Assembly (NCBI RefSeq): GCF_040939305.1 | Contig: NZ_CP162511.1 | Coordinates: 2,170,001-2,234,000 of the forward strand | Source: Herbiconiux sp. A18JL235 | GTDB lineage: Bacteria > Actinomycetota > Actinomycetes > Actinomycetales > Microbacteriaceae | Length of the DNA: 64,000 nt | Reading direction: 5' to 3' | In this document: positions 48,765 to 56,774 of the stretch, one piece after another | Position numbering within the stretch: the first letter of the stretch is position 1 | How the letters are laid out: the number at the start of each line of letters is the position of its first letter | The notes under the pieces: generated by a model | Told to the model about the DNA's origin: nothing | Seen by the model: the letters and a program-made list of their open reading frames with translations, nothing else | Database searches by the model: none | Made by a program: the position numbers and the translations under genes

Positions 48765-48770
48765 TAGGCT
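48765..48770 (+). promoter_or_regulatory. -10 box TAGGCT, leaderless start of the HTH/ECF-S gene
   Basis: TAGGCT, seven bases, GTG at 48778. Confidence 0.5.
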
Positions 48771-48777
48771 GGCGGTC

Positions 48778-49839
48778 GTGAGTTCTGAGGCGTCGACGGG
48801 GGCTGAGGCTGACGCCGACTCGCTCGACCGGATCGCCGCCGACCTGCTCGCGCTGAAGGAGCGGAACCCCGTCTCCTATGCCGAGATCGGCCGACGGGTG
48901 GGGGAGCTGCGCGTCGAGCGCGGCGTGGCGGCGACGGCCGCGTTCCCGCCGCGCAGCACGGTGTACGACGTGTTCCGGCCGGGTCGCGCGCGGATCGACC
49001 CGGAGCTCCTCCGTGACATCGTGCGCGCGCTGGGCGCGACGCCGGCCGAGGTGGAGGAGTGGGTGAACCGGGCCCTCCGGCTCCGTCGAGGAGGCGAGCC
49101 CGGCGCTCGACAGAAAGCAGTGGCCGCACCGCCGGCATCCGCGCCCGTTGCCGTGCCCGCCCCGCACACGGAGCCGCGCCGCCGGTGGAGCACCGCGACC
49201 CTGATGCTCGGCTGCGTCATCGCCAACCTGCTCGGAATCGTCGTGGTGCAGGCGCTCCACCTGCCGATCTATCTCGACATGGTCGGCACGGCCGTCGCCT
49301 CGATCCTGCTGGGGCCCTGGCACGGCGCGCTCGTGGCGGTGGCGAGCAACCTCCTCGGCTTCAGCGTCGGCGCGCCGGGCGCCGCGCCGTTCGCACTCGT
49401 GAACCTCGCCGGGGCCCTCGTCTGGGGCTACGGGGTGCGGAGGTTCCGCATGGGCGACGACATCGGCGGCTTCTTCGCACTCAACCTGCTGGCGGCCACG
49501 GCGTGCAGTCTCGTCGGTGCGCCGCTCGGGGTCATCCTCTTCGGCGGGCTCAGCGGCCACGGCTCCGACACGGTCACGGAGTCGATCGTGACGACGGGTG
49601 TGCCGCTCGTCGCCGCGGCGTTCTCGTCGAACATCCTCACCTCGGTGCTCGACAAGCTCCTCACCGGGTTCCTCGCGCTCATGGCCTTCGTGTGGCTGCA
49701 CCGGCGCGCCGGCTTCCCCGCATCCCACATGCCGCTCGTCGAGCACCTGAGCGCCCCGCACGCCCGGGGCGTGCGCACGGGCGATCCGTCGTCCGAGCCG
49801 AGACGAGACGAGACGGTACGCCGTCTCGGTAGATCGTGA
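48778..49839 (+). CDS. fusion of a helix-turn-helix-like domain with an ECF S-component-like membrane domain
   Basis: 353 residues. Residues about 13-105 form an Xre-like helical domain (YAEIGRRVGELRVERGVAATAAFP). A Pro/Ala linker follows. Residues about 140-310 have six membrane helices starting LYPIYLDMVGTAVASILLGPWHGALVAVASNLLGFS-like, the pattern of ECF-transporter S components. The two parts together suggest a membrane-bound regulator that senses a small molecule, or a vitamin transporter subunit with a regulatory head. The gene is not next to EcfA/T genes in the window. Confidence 0.7.
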   Translation: MSSEASTGAEADADSLDRIAADLLALKERNPVSYAEIGRRVGELRVERGVAATAAFPPRSTVYDVFRPGRARIDPELLRDIVRALGATPAEVEEWVNRALRLRRGGEPGARQKAVAAPPASAPVAVPAPHTEPRRRWSTATLMLGCVIANLLGIVVVQALHLPIYLDMVGTAVASILLGPWHGALVAVASNLLGFSVGAPGAAPFALVNLAGALVWGYGVRRFRMGDDIGGFFALNLLAATACSLVGAPLGVILFGGLSGHGSDTVTESIVTTGVPLVAAAFSSNILTSVLDKLLTGFLALMAFVWLHRRAGFPASHMPLVEHLSAPHARGVRTGDPSSEPRRDETVRRLGRS

Positions 49840-49970
49840 TTCCGCCCTGAATCACATCGAAGACAGGGCAAGCACATCCCATTCGGTGGACGTCGCCCGC
49901 AACGCGATCGCTTATCGTGCATGCTGACCAACCGGCTTGCGGGCAGTTCGAAGCGGGCGAGAGCCGAGGA

Positions 49971-49976
49971 TAGAGT
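49971..49976 (+). promoter_or_regulatory. -10 box TAGAGT, leaderless start of the truncated SDR gene
   Basis: TAGAGT, six bases, ATG at 49983. Confidence 0.5.
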
Positions 49977-49982
49977 GCGGAC

Positions 49983-50480
49983 ATGAGCCTCGTTCTCGTC
50001 ACTGGCGCAGCCCGCGCGAACAGCATCGCTGCTGGAATCGTCCCGCGTCTGAGAGCCGATGGGTGGGAAGTCCTGACCAGCGATCTTGACTCCGGTGACT
50101 ACCCGTGCGATCTATCGACCATTCAAGGCCCGACCGAACTCATCGAACGTGTGGTCGCCGACCACGGCAGACTCACCGGCCTGGTACCCAGCCACGCCCA
50201 TGACGTCGAGTCAGGCATCCTCGACACGACGGCAGCGAGCTTCGATGCCCACGTGGCCGTGAACGCCCGCGCATCACTCCTCGTGATCGCCGCCTTCGCA
50301 CGGCAGGCCGCGGACAACGGCGGAGCGATTGTCGCGTTCACGAGCGATCACACCACAGGCAATCTGCCATACGGTGCATCCAAGGGGGCTCTCGACCGAA
50401 TCGTCATCTCGGCAGCGCGGGAACTCGGGCCGAACATCCGCGAGACTGTTGGGACGGGGGACAAGAGAGCGGTGTACTAA
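49983..50480 (+). pseudogene. short-chain dehydrogenase truncated at its C-terminus by the island
   Basis: 165 residues. The Rossmann start VLVTGAARANSIAAGIV and the active-site YGASKGALDRI (YxxxK) are intact, but homology-type sequence stops after RELGPNIR at about 50443. The last 13 residues (ETVGTGDKRAVY) are foreign. A full SDR of this type would continue with the substrate loop and about 85 more residues. The break coincides with the drop in GC at the island, so the 3' end was probably replaced on integration. The missing end is not seen at the right side of the island. Confidence 0.75.
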
Positions 50481-50520
50481 GGCGGCTCGGTCGAAGAACC
50501 TGAAGAGGAAGGCGCTCGAG

Positions 50521-51240
50521 ATGGATTCGTTGTCGTGGCTCGATTTCACCAATCTTGCAGTCGCAATCTTGGGCCTTGTGGTCAGCACATTCCTTTCGAT
50601 TCTGCTCTTCCGGCTGGGCCGTCGGCTGACCTTCCGCAGTCGGATGGGTACATGGGACGAGTACAGAGACACCTCTCGTCGACTCTTCGTAAACACCAAT
50701 CCCGAAAGGCTGCCCGAGATCATCCTGATCAATGCAAAAAGGTATGAGAGGGATTACGACGGGGGTAACAACGTCAACCGGCACGGGGATCTGCAGACCA
50801 GAGCGGAGCTACTGGACATACGCCACAACGGCATCGAAGTGGTGTGCGAGATCGTGAGCACCTGGTGGGCGCCCGACGGGCGACGCACTCTGACAGAGAC
50901 AGCGAGGGCGGCGCCGAACGCGATGATGATAGGAGTCGTTCCCTTTCGCTTCATTGAGCACATTAATGTCAGCGGTGACGAATATCGGTACTCGCCCATC
51001 TATTACGTGTCATATCGCGGCCCGGGCAAATCCCCCTATTCGCACTTCAAATACGTTGAAAGCCAAGGCTCGCCCCTCGGGCCGAGCGGGCGGCTCTACT
51101 ATGCGACGATCGACGACCTCAAAGAGCTGCGGCGCGGGAGGTTTGTGTCGTGGTTACAGTTGCAGAATTATCGGGTTCGTAGCTACAGATTCGAACGTGC
51201 CACCAGGAAAGGCAAGGATCGGCTGCCCGGACGAAGCTAG
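50521..51240 (+). CDS. one-TM protein of unknown function, first gene of the island
   Basis: 239 residues. One membrane helix at about 11-31 (TNLAVAILGLVVSTFLSILLF), then a cytosolic or external beta-rich domain with a basic end (RKGKDRLPGRS). No family recognised. Base composition is low in GC. ATG 50521 with AGAGGAAGG upstream. The same strand as the helicase gene 200 bases further on; a regulatory or membrane-effector role in the island is inferred only from location. Confidence 0.7.
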   Translation: MDSLSWLDFTNLAVAILGLVVSTFLSILLFRLGRRLTFRSRMGTWDEYRDTSRRLFVNTNPERLPEIILINAKRYERDYDGGNNVNRHGDLQTRAELLDIRHNGIEVVCEIVSTWWAPDGRRTLTETARAAPNAMMIGVVPFRFIEHINVSGDEYRYSPIYYVSYRGPGKSPYSHFKYVESQGSPLGPSGRLYYATIDDLKELRRGRFVSWLQLQNYRVRSYRFERATRKGKDRLPGRS

Positions 51241-51385
51241 AGCCTTCGTTGCCTCCCTCCTCACCCGCAAGGGCGGCGACAGAAGCTGAGCCGTCCCAAG
51301 AAGACCCAAAGGTCGGTGGCGCAACCGTCCGGTCGTAGGGACGCCGTGAGCACGATGCGTCACAAGGCGGTGGATGACATTCACC

Positions 51386-51415
51386 TTGACTACAGGTCCT
51401 CCTTGGCGAGATAGT
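51386..51415 (+). promoter_or_regulatory. promoter of the helicase-nuclease gene
   Basis: TTGACT (51386-51391), an 18-base spacer and GATAGT (51410-51415), then a short leader with GGAGGGGAAG before ATG 51440. It is a classic sigma-70-like promoter, unlike the leaderless pattern of the core genes. Confidence 0.5.
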
Positions 51416-51439
51416 GCACGCGGAGGGGGAGGGGAAGTC

Positions 51440-53923
51440 ATGGTCGATTTCGAGGCGCTGCTCGCCGGGCTCGAGCAGGAGGCACCAATCGAGCCAAGGG
51501 AGCTGCACAGCCAGCTCGACAAGGCTCCTGGATACGGATATCTGCGTGATGTCCAAGCGCAGGTCTTGACGGCATGGCACGCGAGACGCCACGAGCGAGA
51601 CATCATAGTGAAGGTCAACACCGGCGGCGGAAAGACCATCGACGGCCTCATCATCTTGCAGAGCTACTTGAATGAGGACATCGGACCCGCGCTGTTTGTC
51701 GCGCCGAGCAAGTATCTGGTGAACCAAGTACGTGCCGAAGCAGAGAAGATTGGCATCGACACGACAACAAACGTCGATGGCGCCGCCTACCTGAACAGTG
51801 AAGCCATAGGCGTGATCAACGCTTACGAGCTCGTGAATGGTCGGACGAAGTTCTCGGAACGCCGACCTTCAAGACCGAGGGCGCCGATTGGAGCAGTCGT
51901 CGTCGACGACGCACACGCCGCTATCGCAACGACGCGGAAGCAACTCGCCCTATCCATATCCAGCGACAACGCCGTGTTTCATCAACTGCTCGATTTGTTC
52001 GCCGAGGACCTGAAAACCCAGTCGACAGATGCCTACATGGACGTTCGTGACGGCCGGCGCGGCTCGCCGGCCCGCGTGCCTTTCTGGGCTTGGCGCGCGA
52101 AGATCGATCAGGCACGTGAGCTGCTGCGCACTCTCTCTGGCGACGGGCAGCCTTTGTATTTCGACTGGCCGGCCGTCGCCGAAGTGCTCCCTCTTAGCCG
52201 CACCGTGTTCTCCGATCGCGAGGTGACGATAACGCCGTTCTGCCCACCAATCGATCACGTCACGTCGTTCATGGACGCTCAGCGCCGCGTGTTCTTGACG
52301 GCGACCTTGGCCGACGACAGCGTTCTCGTTACGGACTTTGGAGCTGATGCGCAGAGCGTCACGAATCCGATCACCCCGATCACAGCAGGGGACATCGGGG
52401 AACGCATGATCCTCGCACCTCAGGAGATCAATCCGTCCCTGACTGCCGAAAGCATCCGCGCAGAAATTGTCAGCCTCAGCAAGGACTACAACACGGTGGT
52501 ATTGGTCCCCAGCGAGCCCTGGGCAGCCGCCTGGGCCGCAGATGCGGCAATCGTCGCGTCAAAGGATGACATCGACCAAGCCATAGCAAAGCTCCGATCC
52601 GAGGACCACGTTGGCCTCGTCGTCCTCATCAACCAATACGACGGGATCGACCTTCCCGACGACGCTTGTCGCGTCCTCGTGCTCGACGGGCTCCCTGAGG
52701 CATTCAGCCCAGAGGAACGCCTGAGTTCGCTTCTTGTGAGCGAGGGGGCGGGTATCGATGACCGTCAAGTGCAGCGACTCGAGCAAGGAATGGGTCGAGG
52801 GGTTCGCAGCAACGAAGATCACTGCGTGGTTTTTCTGCTCGGCCCACGCCTAGCGCAGTTGACAGTCGACCCCAGGACGTTTCCGCGCTTCAGCCCAGCG
52901 ACCCAGGCGCAGCTTCGCCTTTCTCGTCAGGTCGCCGCGCAGATGGACAACATGCCGCTTTCCCGCATCATCGACACGTCCAAACAGGCGCTTTCCCGAG
53001 AGAAAGGGTGGGTGAGGCTAGCTCTGCAGGCCCTCCGAAACATCCCACCCCAGCCGGGGCACGTCGAGAACTCCGCGATCGCTGAACGAGCGGCATTTGT
53101 CAGGGCACAGAACAATGACACCCTCGGCGCCCGTGCGATCGTGGGCGATGCCGCTGCGAATGAGCCCAGTCCTGCACGAACGGGTGTCCTTCTCGAGCTT
53201 CAGGCAACCTACGCGGATCTTACGGACCCCGAGCTGGGCCAACAGATCATCGCCCTCGCCAGAGCGCAGAACACGAATGTCACCAAACCACTGACCGGCC
53301 TCGCGTACACGAGGCTTGAAGTGGAGAAACCCCAGGTGAACACCTGCGTTGAACGCCTCTCTGCCCTGTACTCGACGCCAGCAGCTTTGCGCCTCGATTT
53401 CGAATCCGTAATTGAAGACCTCGCATTCGACGAGTTCAGGGTGGATCAATTCGAGGAGGCGCTGCGTCGCGCCGGATCGCTGATTGGTCTGGGCTCTCAA
53501 CGACCTGAGCACGACGCAACCAACGGGCCGGACAACTTGTGGGCCCTCGGAGACAACAATTTCTGGGTAATCGAAGCCAAAACAGGAGCTAAGAGTGCAG
53601 CGATAGGGAAACGCGATATGGGACAACTCGCAGAATCGATGCTTTGGTTCGGCGAACGTTACGACCCACACGCAGCCGCGACGCCGGTCATGGTTCACAG
53701 ATCTGTGCTGATCTACTCGGATGCCACAGCAATCCCAGGCATGCGAGTGATCACCGAAAGCGGCCTCGGCACATTCAACGCTGCCCTACGTGCGTTCGCC
53801 ACAGCTCTAGCCAAGTCGGGCTGGACGGACGCCACCGTCGTCGGAAGGCTGCTGGCCGGTCATGGACTCGTCGCGAGCAACCTAATCAACTTCACGACCA
53901 CTCAACGAGGAGTCAAGAACTGA
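51440..53923 (+). CDS. SF2 helicase fused to a PD-(D/E)XK nuclease (Hna-like architecture)
   Basis: 827 residues. Walker A VNTGGGKT at 59-66, Walker B VVDDAH at 154-159 (DDAH instead of DEAH), SAT-type LTAT at 286-289, motif V NQYDGIDLP at 398-406, motif VI QRLEQGMGRGVR at 445-456. This is the XPD/Rad3-like SF2 arrangement, without visible iron-sulfur Cys. After a helical middle part, residues about 665-790 form a nuclease: PD at 697-698, EAK at 712-714 and a Gln at 729, the PD-(D/E)XK pattern. The order helicase then nuclease resembles the anti-phage protein Hna; homology is unverified. The ATG at 51440 follows GGAGGGGAAG. Confidence 0.75.
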   Translation: MVDFEALLAGLEQEAPIEPRELHSQLDKAPGYGYLRDVQAQVLTAWHARRHERDIIVKVNTGGGKTIDGLIILQSYLNEDIGPALFVAPSKYLVNQVRAEAEKIGIDTTTNVDGAAYLNSEAIGVINAYELVNGRTKFSERRPSRPRAPIGAVVVDDAHAAIATTRKQLALSISSDNAVFHQLLDLFAEDLKTQSTDAYMDVRDGRRGSPARVPFWAWRAKIDQARELLRTLSGDGQPLYFDWPAVAEVLPLSRTVFSDREVTITPFCPPIDHVTSFMDAQRRVFLTATLADDSVLVTDFGADAQSVTNPITPITAGDIGERMILAPQEINPSLTAESIRAEIVSLSKDYNTVVLVPSEPWAAAWAADAAIVASKDDIDQAIAKLRSEDHVGLVVLINQYDGIDLPDDACRVLVLDGLPEAFSPEERLSSLLVSEGAGIDDRQVQRLEQGMGRGVRSNEDHCVVFLLGPRLAQLTVDPRTFPRFSPATQAQLRLSRQVAAQMDNMPLSRIIDTSKQALSREKGWVRLALQALRNIPPQPGHVENSAIAERAAFVRAQNNDTLGARAIVGDAAANEPSPARTGVLLELQATYADLTDPELGQQIIALARAQNTNVTKPLTGLAYTRLEVEKPQVNTCVERLSALYSTPAALRLDFESVIEDLAFDEFRVDQFEEALRRAGSLIGLGSQRPEHDATNGPDNLWALGDNNFWVIEAKTGAKSAAIGKRDMGQLAESMLWFGERYDPHAAATPVMVHRSVLIYSDATAIPGMRVITESGLGTFNAALRAFATALAKSGWTDATVVGRLLAGHGLVASNLINFTTTQRGVKN

Positions 53924-53955
53924 TCGGGCAATGACACGGGTACCCGCGGAGCGGT

Positions 53956-55779
53956 CTAGTGGTTGGTGTTGCCCTCTTCGCGCTGCGTCAATGGGACTCG
54001 CAGAAGAGCACGCTGTGCCATTTCGGATGTGGCCGGTTCTTCTGCGGGCTCAGACAAGCGCACCCTATTGGGTAGTGCGTCAAGTTGTGGGTGCTCTGGA
54101 ATGCCGGTTAGGCCCCATGGGTAGGCTCCGACGACGGCGTTGGGGTCTCGGCTAAGGCGCTGGGGATCGTAGATCAGAAACGGCTCGCCATTTATGGGCT
54201 GAAGCTGGACCTTCATTCCAGCTGCGGTACCAGCAGCGAACGCCTGGTCGATCTCCTTTCCGTTCGTCACCGTCACGTGGTGGCTGTAGATCCAGACCTC
54301 ACCGATGTGCACTGTTTCTCCGAATATTTCAAGCTCCCAATCTGCATTGCTGACGCAGACCGCTACCCCCTGAGTCAGGATGAGATCGAAACCTTCATCT
54401 TTGGTTCCTGACAGAGTTCCGGTGAACGAATTCGTGAACGGCATGGGCACGGGCTTGCCCTCGAGCATGCGAACAACGACGCGAGCCCAAATGCGGTCGG
54501 TGATGTCCGCCCCGTCGGCCGGGAATTTGAACGCGACGTCGAGCTTGTCCTCGATGACGCAGAGGTCATCGACGAGTTCGATGAGTTGCTGATCTGGCCC
54601 GAACGCGAGTTTGTCCGCAATGTTTACCTTCAAAGCCGGGCTCCCAGCGACAGTGAGTCGCACCTGAACGTCGGGCCCTAGAGCGTTAACGAACCGCAGG
54701 GCTTGACGCACCTCGCGAGGGGTAGAGCCTGCCGGCTCAAAATTGAGAGTGACGCTGCCGCCTTCCTCGCGGTCGTCAGAGAATCGCCAGCGCATATCAA
54801 GTCCGCCTCGAAGTGCGGTCTCGACGCTCGCGCCGCCATAGCCGCGATCGATCGCCTTAGTCACGCCCGGTAGCTGCGCCAGCCTCTTCTCGTGCGCGTT
54901 GTAGAGTTCGACTTTCACCGGCTGTGATTCATGCTCTTCCACGTCGCGAATCTCGACTTCACCGCCGGTAGATACGTCCTCGAACCACTCAGGTCCGTCG
55001 CGCCGAAATTCCTTGATGACGCGCTCCGGCAGCACGAGCGCGCCCGAGCCGCCGAACTTCATCTTGTCGTCGAATTGCTTGCGCAGCTCTGAATCGTCTT
55101 GCGTAAATTCGGCCGTAAAGGTGATGGAAAGCGGCTCGCGCTGCTGAGCATCGTCGCGTTTCGCATACAGGGTCTCTACATACGTGCCATCTGGGTGGGT
55201 GGAGATCGCTGTGCCCCAATATGGGCTCCGTCCGTCGAGGCGATTCTGAAGCCTTTGCACCTCGAGTCGTAAATCGCCCGCTTTGGTCAGTGCCGCCTCG
55301 GGGCGGTTGATCTCTCGAAGTACTTCCACCGCTTCGTTCCGAGCCGCGTGAGCGGCGATGAGCGGGTTCTTGCTCGCCAGCCCATCGAGTTCGGCCGCCC
55401 CAAAAATTCGAATCCTGACCTTCTGGCCACTGCCCATCGCTTGGACAACTTTGCGTTCATTGACTGTGGGGTTCTTGGGGAAGACGAGGGTCCAGACTGG
55501 CGCGGCTTCGCTCATGGCCGCTTCAAACGAGTGTTTGATTTGTGAACGACGCTGCTTAAATCCGCCGGAAAATCCTTCCGGGAAGTACTTGAGCTGGAAG
55601 ATTTGAGTGAGCTGCTGTGTGCGTTCTACGCGGACATCGACGTCGACTCCGCCGTCACCGCCACGCCCATCGATTGCCTGCGCACGCAATCCATCCTTTG
55701 TGTACTCAGCAACGAGAAGCGCCTCCGCTAGCTTGTTGAACTCAGCCTCGTCCAAGCGATCCCATTTAATCGAATTCAC
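53956..55779 (-). CDS. Mrr-like nuclease-domain protein with unknown C-terminal domains
   Basis: 607 residues. The first 90 residues match a PD-(D/E)XK (Mrr-type) nuclease: Glu19 in KLAEALL, Asp46 in RGGDGGVDVDV, and FQLK (Gln62, Lys64), followed by a helix. The remaining 500 residues are alpha/beta and beta-rich and match no family I recognise; they may sense a ligand or bind DNA. Convergent with the helicase-nuclease gene, 32 bases between the stops. GTG 55779 with GGGAGGT six bases upstream is preferred to TTG 55794. Confidence 0.72.
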   Translation of the reverse strand: MNSIKWDRLDEAEFNKLAEALLVAEYTKDGLRAQAIDGRGGDGGVDVDVRVERTQQLTQIFQLKYFPEGFSGGFKQRRSQIKHSFEAAMSEAAPVWTLVFPKNPTVNERKVVQAMGSGQKVRIRIFGAAELDGLASKNPLIAAHAARNEAVEVLREINRPEAALTKAGDLRLEVQRLQNRLDGRSPYWGTAISTHPDGTYVETLYAKRDDAQQREPLSITFTAEFTQDDSELRKQFDDKMKFGGSGALVLPERVIKEFRRDGPEWFEDVSTGGEVEIRDVEEHESQPVKVELYNAHEKRLAQLPGVTKAIDRGYGGASVETALRGGLDMRWRFSDDREEGGSVTLNFEPAGSTPREVRQALRFVNALGPDVQVRLTVAGSPALKVNIADKLAFGPDQQLIELVDDLCVIEDKLDVAFKFPADGADITDRIWARVVVRMLEGKPVPMPFTNSFTGTLSGTKDEGFDLILTQGVAVCVSNADWELEIFGETVHIGEVWIYSHHVTVTNGKEIDQAFAAGTAAGMKVQLQPINGEPFLIYDPQRLSRDPNAVVGAYPWGLTGIPEHPQLDALPNRVRLSEPAEEPATSEMAQRALLRVPLTQREEGNTNH

Positions 55780-55939
55780 CCGGGCACCTCCCAAAAGACC
55801 GCTGAATCTCGGTCACCGCACAGTACGAATTCCTCTCTAGCAATCTTGCCGTCCTCGCCACCTGGGCGAGACAATCCGGGCTGTGTTGCGACTGCAAGAG
55901 TTCAGGGCGGAGGACACACAGTAACGGCAACTCAGTTCC

Positions 55940-55957
55940 TTGACGCGTTCGCGTCAA
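55940..55957. repeat. perfect palindrome TTGACGCG-TT-CGCGTCAA
   Basis: Two eight-base arms around two bases; as RNA it would fold with a small loop. Might be an operator, a terminator or part of an attachment site. Confidence 0.55.
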
Positions 55958-56138
55958 CGCCTGGAGCTCGGGGGTGATGGTCGAGAATGAAACGTGGATA
56001 GAGAGGCGTAGCGGTGCACCGTGTCTTGTTGCTGGTGCCGGACCCGATGCGTCCGGAGGTGTCGCCGGACCAGCGTGCCGCCGCGGCGCCGTTGACGAAG
56101 CGCCCCGTTGCGCATACAGTCTCATATGCAAGAAGCTG

Positions 56139-56152
56139 ATAATGCACATTAT
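56139..56152. promoter_or_regulatory. MarR-type palindrome ATAATG-CA-CATTAT
   Basis: Perfect 6-2-6 inverted repeat in an AT-rich patch just beyond the end of the MerR gene. MarR operators have this form. Which gene it serves is unclear. Confidence 0.45.
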
Positions 56153-56209
56153 GTCAAGAGAGCTGGATTGCGCGGAGGCGGACCTCGCCCCCGTCTCCGG
56201 TGCGGGAGC

Positions 56210-56587
56210 TCACTGAGAGCGCAGCAGGTCGATGAACTCGTCGGCCATGTCGAGCTGGCGTTTGAGCTTCTCGCGCTGCTCCATCGCACGGTCGACGAAC
56301 TGTCCGAGCTGGATCCGCAGCGCAGGATCGTCTGCGCGCTCGAGCGTGTCGATGACACGGAGCAGCTCGCGCATGTCGTCAAGCGGAAAGCCGAGCGGTT
56401 TCATGCGCCGGATCAGCATCAACCGGGTGAAGTCGCGCTCGGTGTAGAGGCGGAACCCGCCCTCCGTCCGTCCCGACGGCTTCAGCAGGCCGATCTCGTC
56501 GTAGTGACGGATGGTGCGCAGCGACAGCTCGGTGCGCTCGGCGAGCTCGCCGATATGCATCACCGGTTCGTTCGTCTCGGATTCCAT
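56210..56587 (-). CDS. MerR-family transcriptional regulator
   Basis: 125 residues. N-terminal winged HTH MHIGELAERTELSLRTIRHYDEIGLLKPSG near residue 10, then a coiled coil and a short C-terminus without Cys, so not a metal-binding CueR/ZntR type. Divergent from the SulP transporter with a palindrome between; probably regulates it and itself. Start ATG 56587; an internal ATG at residue 10 is also possible. Confidence 0.85.
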   Translation of the reverse strand: MESETNEPVMHIGELAERTELSLRTIRHYDEIGLLKPSGRTEGGFRLYTERDFTRLMLIRRMKPLGFPLDDMRELLRVIDTLERADDPALRIQLGQFVDRAMEQREKLKRQLDMADEFIDLLRSQ

Positions 56588-56608
56588 GGATCCATTCTTC
56601 TCAACTCG

Positions 56609-56629
56609 ACTCTTACGTTAGGGTAGAGT
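56609..56629. promoter_or_regulatory. MerR-type operator ACTCT...AGAGT in the merR-sulP intergenic region
   Basis: ACTCT (56609-56613) and AGAGT (56625-56629) face each other around an 11-base core (TACGTTAGGGT). The right arm overlaps TAGAGT (56624-56629), a candidate -10 for the SulP gene on the plus strand. The form and position fit a MerR-family operator. Confidence 0.5.
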
Positions 56630-56774
56630 TACGTCCGCTGCCGGAAACACACCCGCGGCCCACGACCTCTCCCCCACCAGTCTCGACCACGAGCCTGATG
56701 GCGCGCGCAACGGGGCGCCCGACCCAGACACACCCACCGGTCATCCGCGGATGACCCCGTTCTGAGGAGCAGCC

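Larger units (their letters stand above)
50443..56209. mobile_element. accessory (candidate defence) island
   Basis: From the SDR break at about 50443 to the MerR gene the sequence has lower GC (50% in 50941-51000, 57% in 55081-55140, hand counted, against 73% in 43621-43680). It carries a one-TM protein, a helicase-nuclease fusion and an Mrr-like nuclease protein, but no integrase, transposase or tRNA target. Boundaries are approximate, and no flanking direct repeats were found by eye. Confidence 0.6.
55780..56209. other. 430-base gene-free stretch at the right side of the island
   Basis: No convincing gene. It contains the start region of the Mrr-like gene, a perfect palindrome at 55940-55957, a second palindrome at 56139-56152 and the tail of a GC-rich frame at 56008-56136 that reads on both strands. 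It may be a remnant of a gene cut by the island. No integrase remnant was seen. Confidence 0.6.

Noticed and set aside
50443..56209. Attachment sites or integrase for the island
   Set aside because: I looked for direct repeats near 50443 and in 55780-56209 and for integrase or transposase motifs; none was seen.
55974..56216. 80-residue frame at the right island border
   Set aside because: No ribosome binding site, unusual composition, no similarity that I recognise; the opposite strand is open too.
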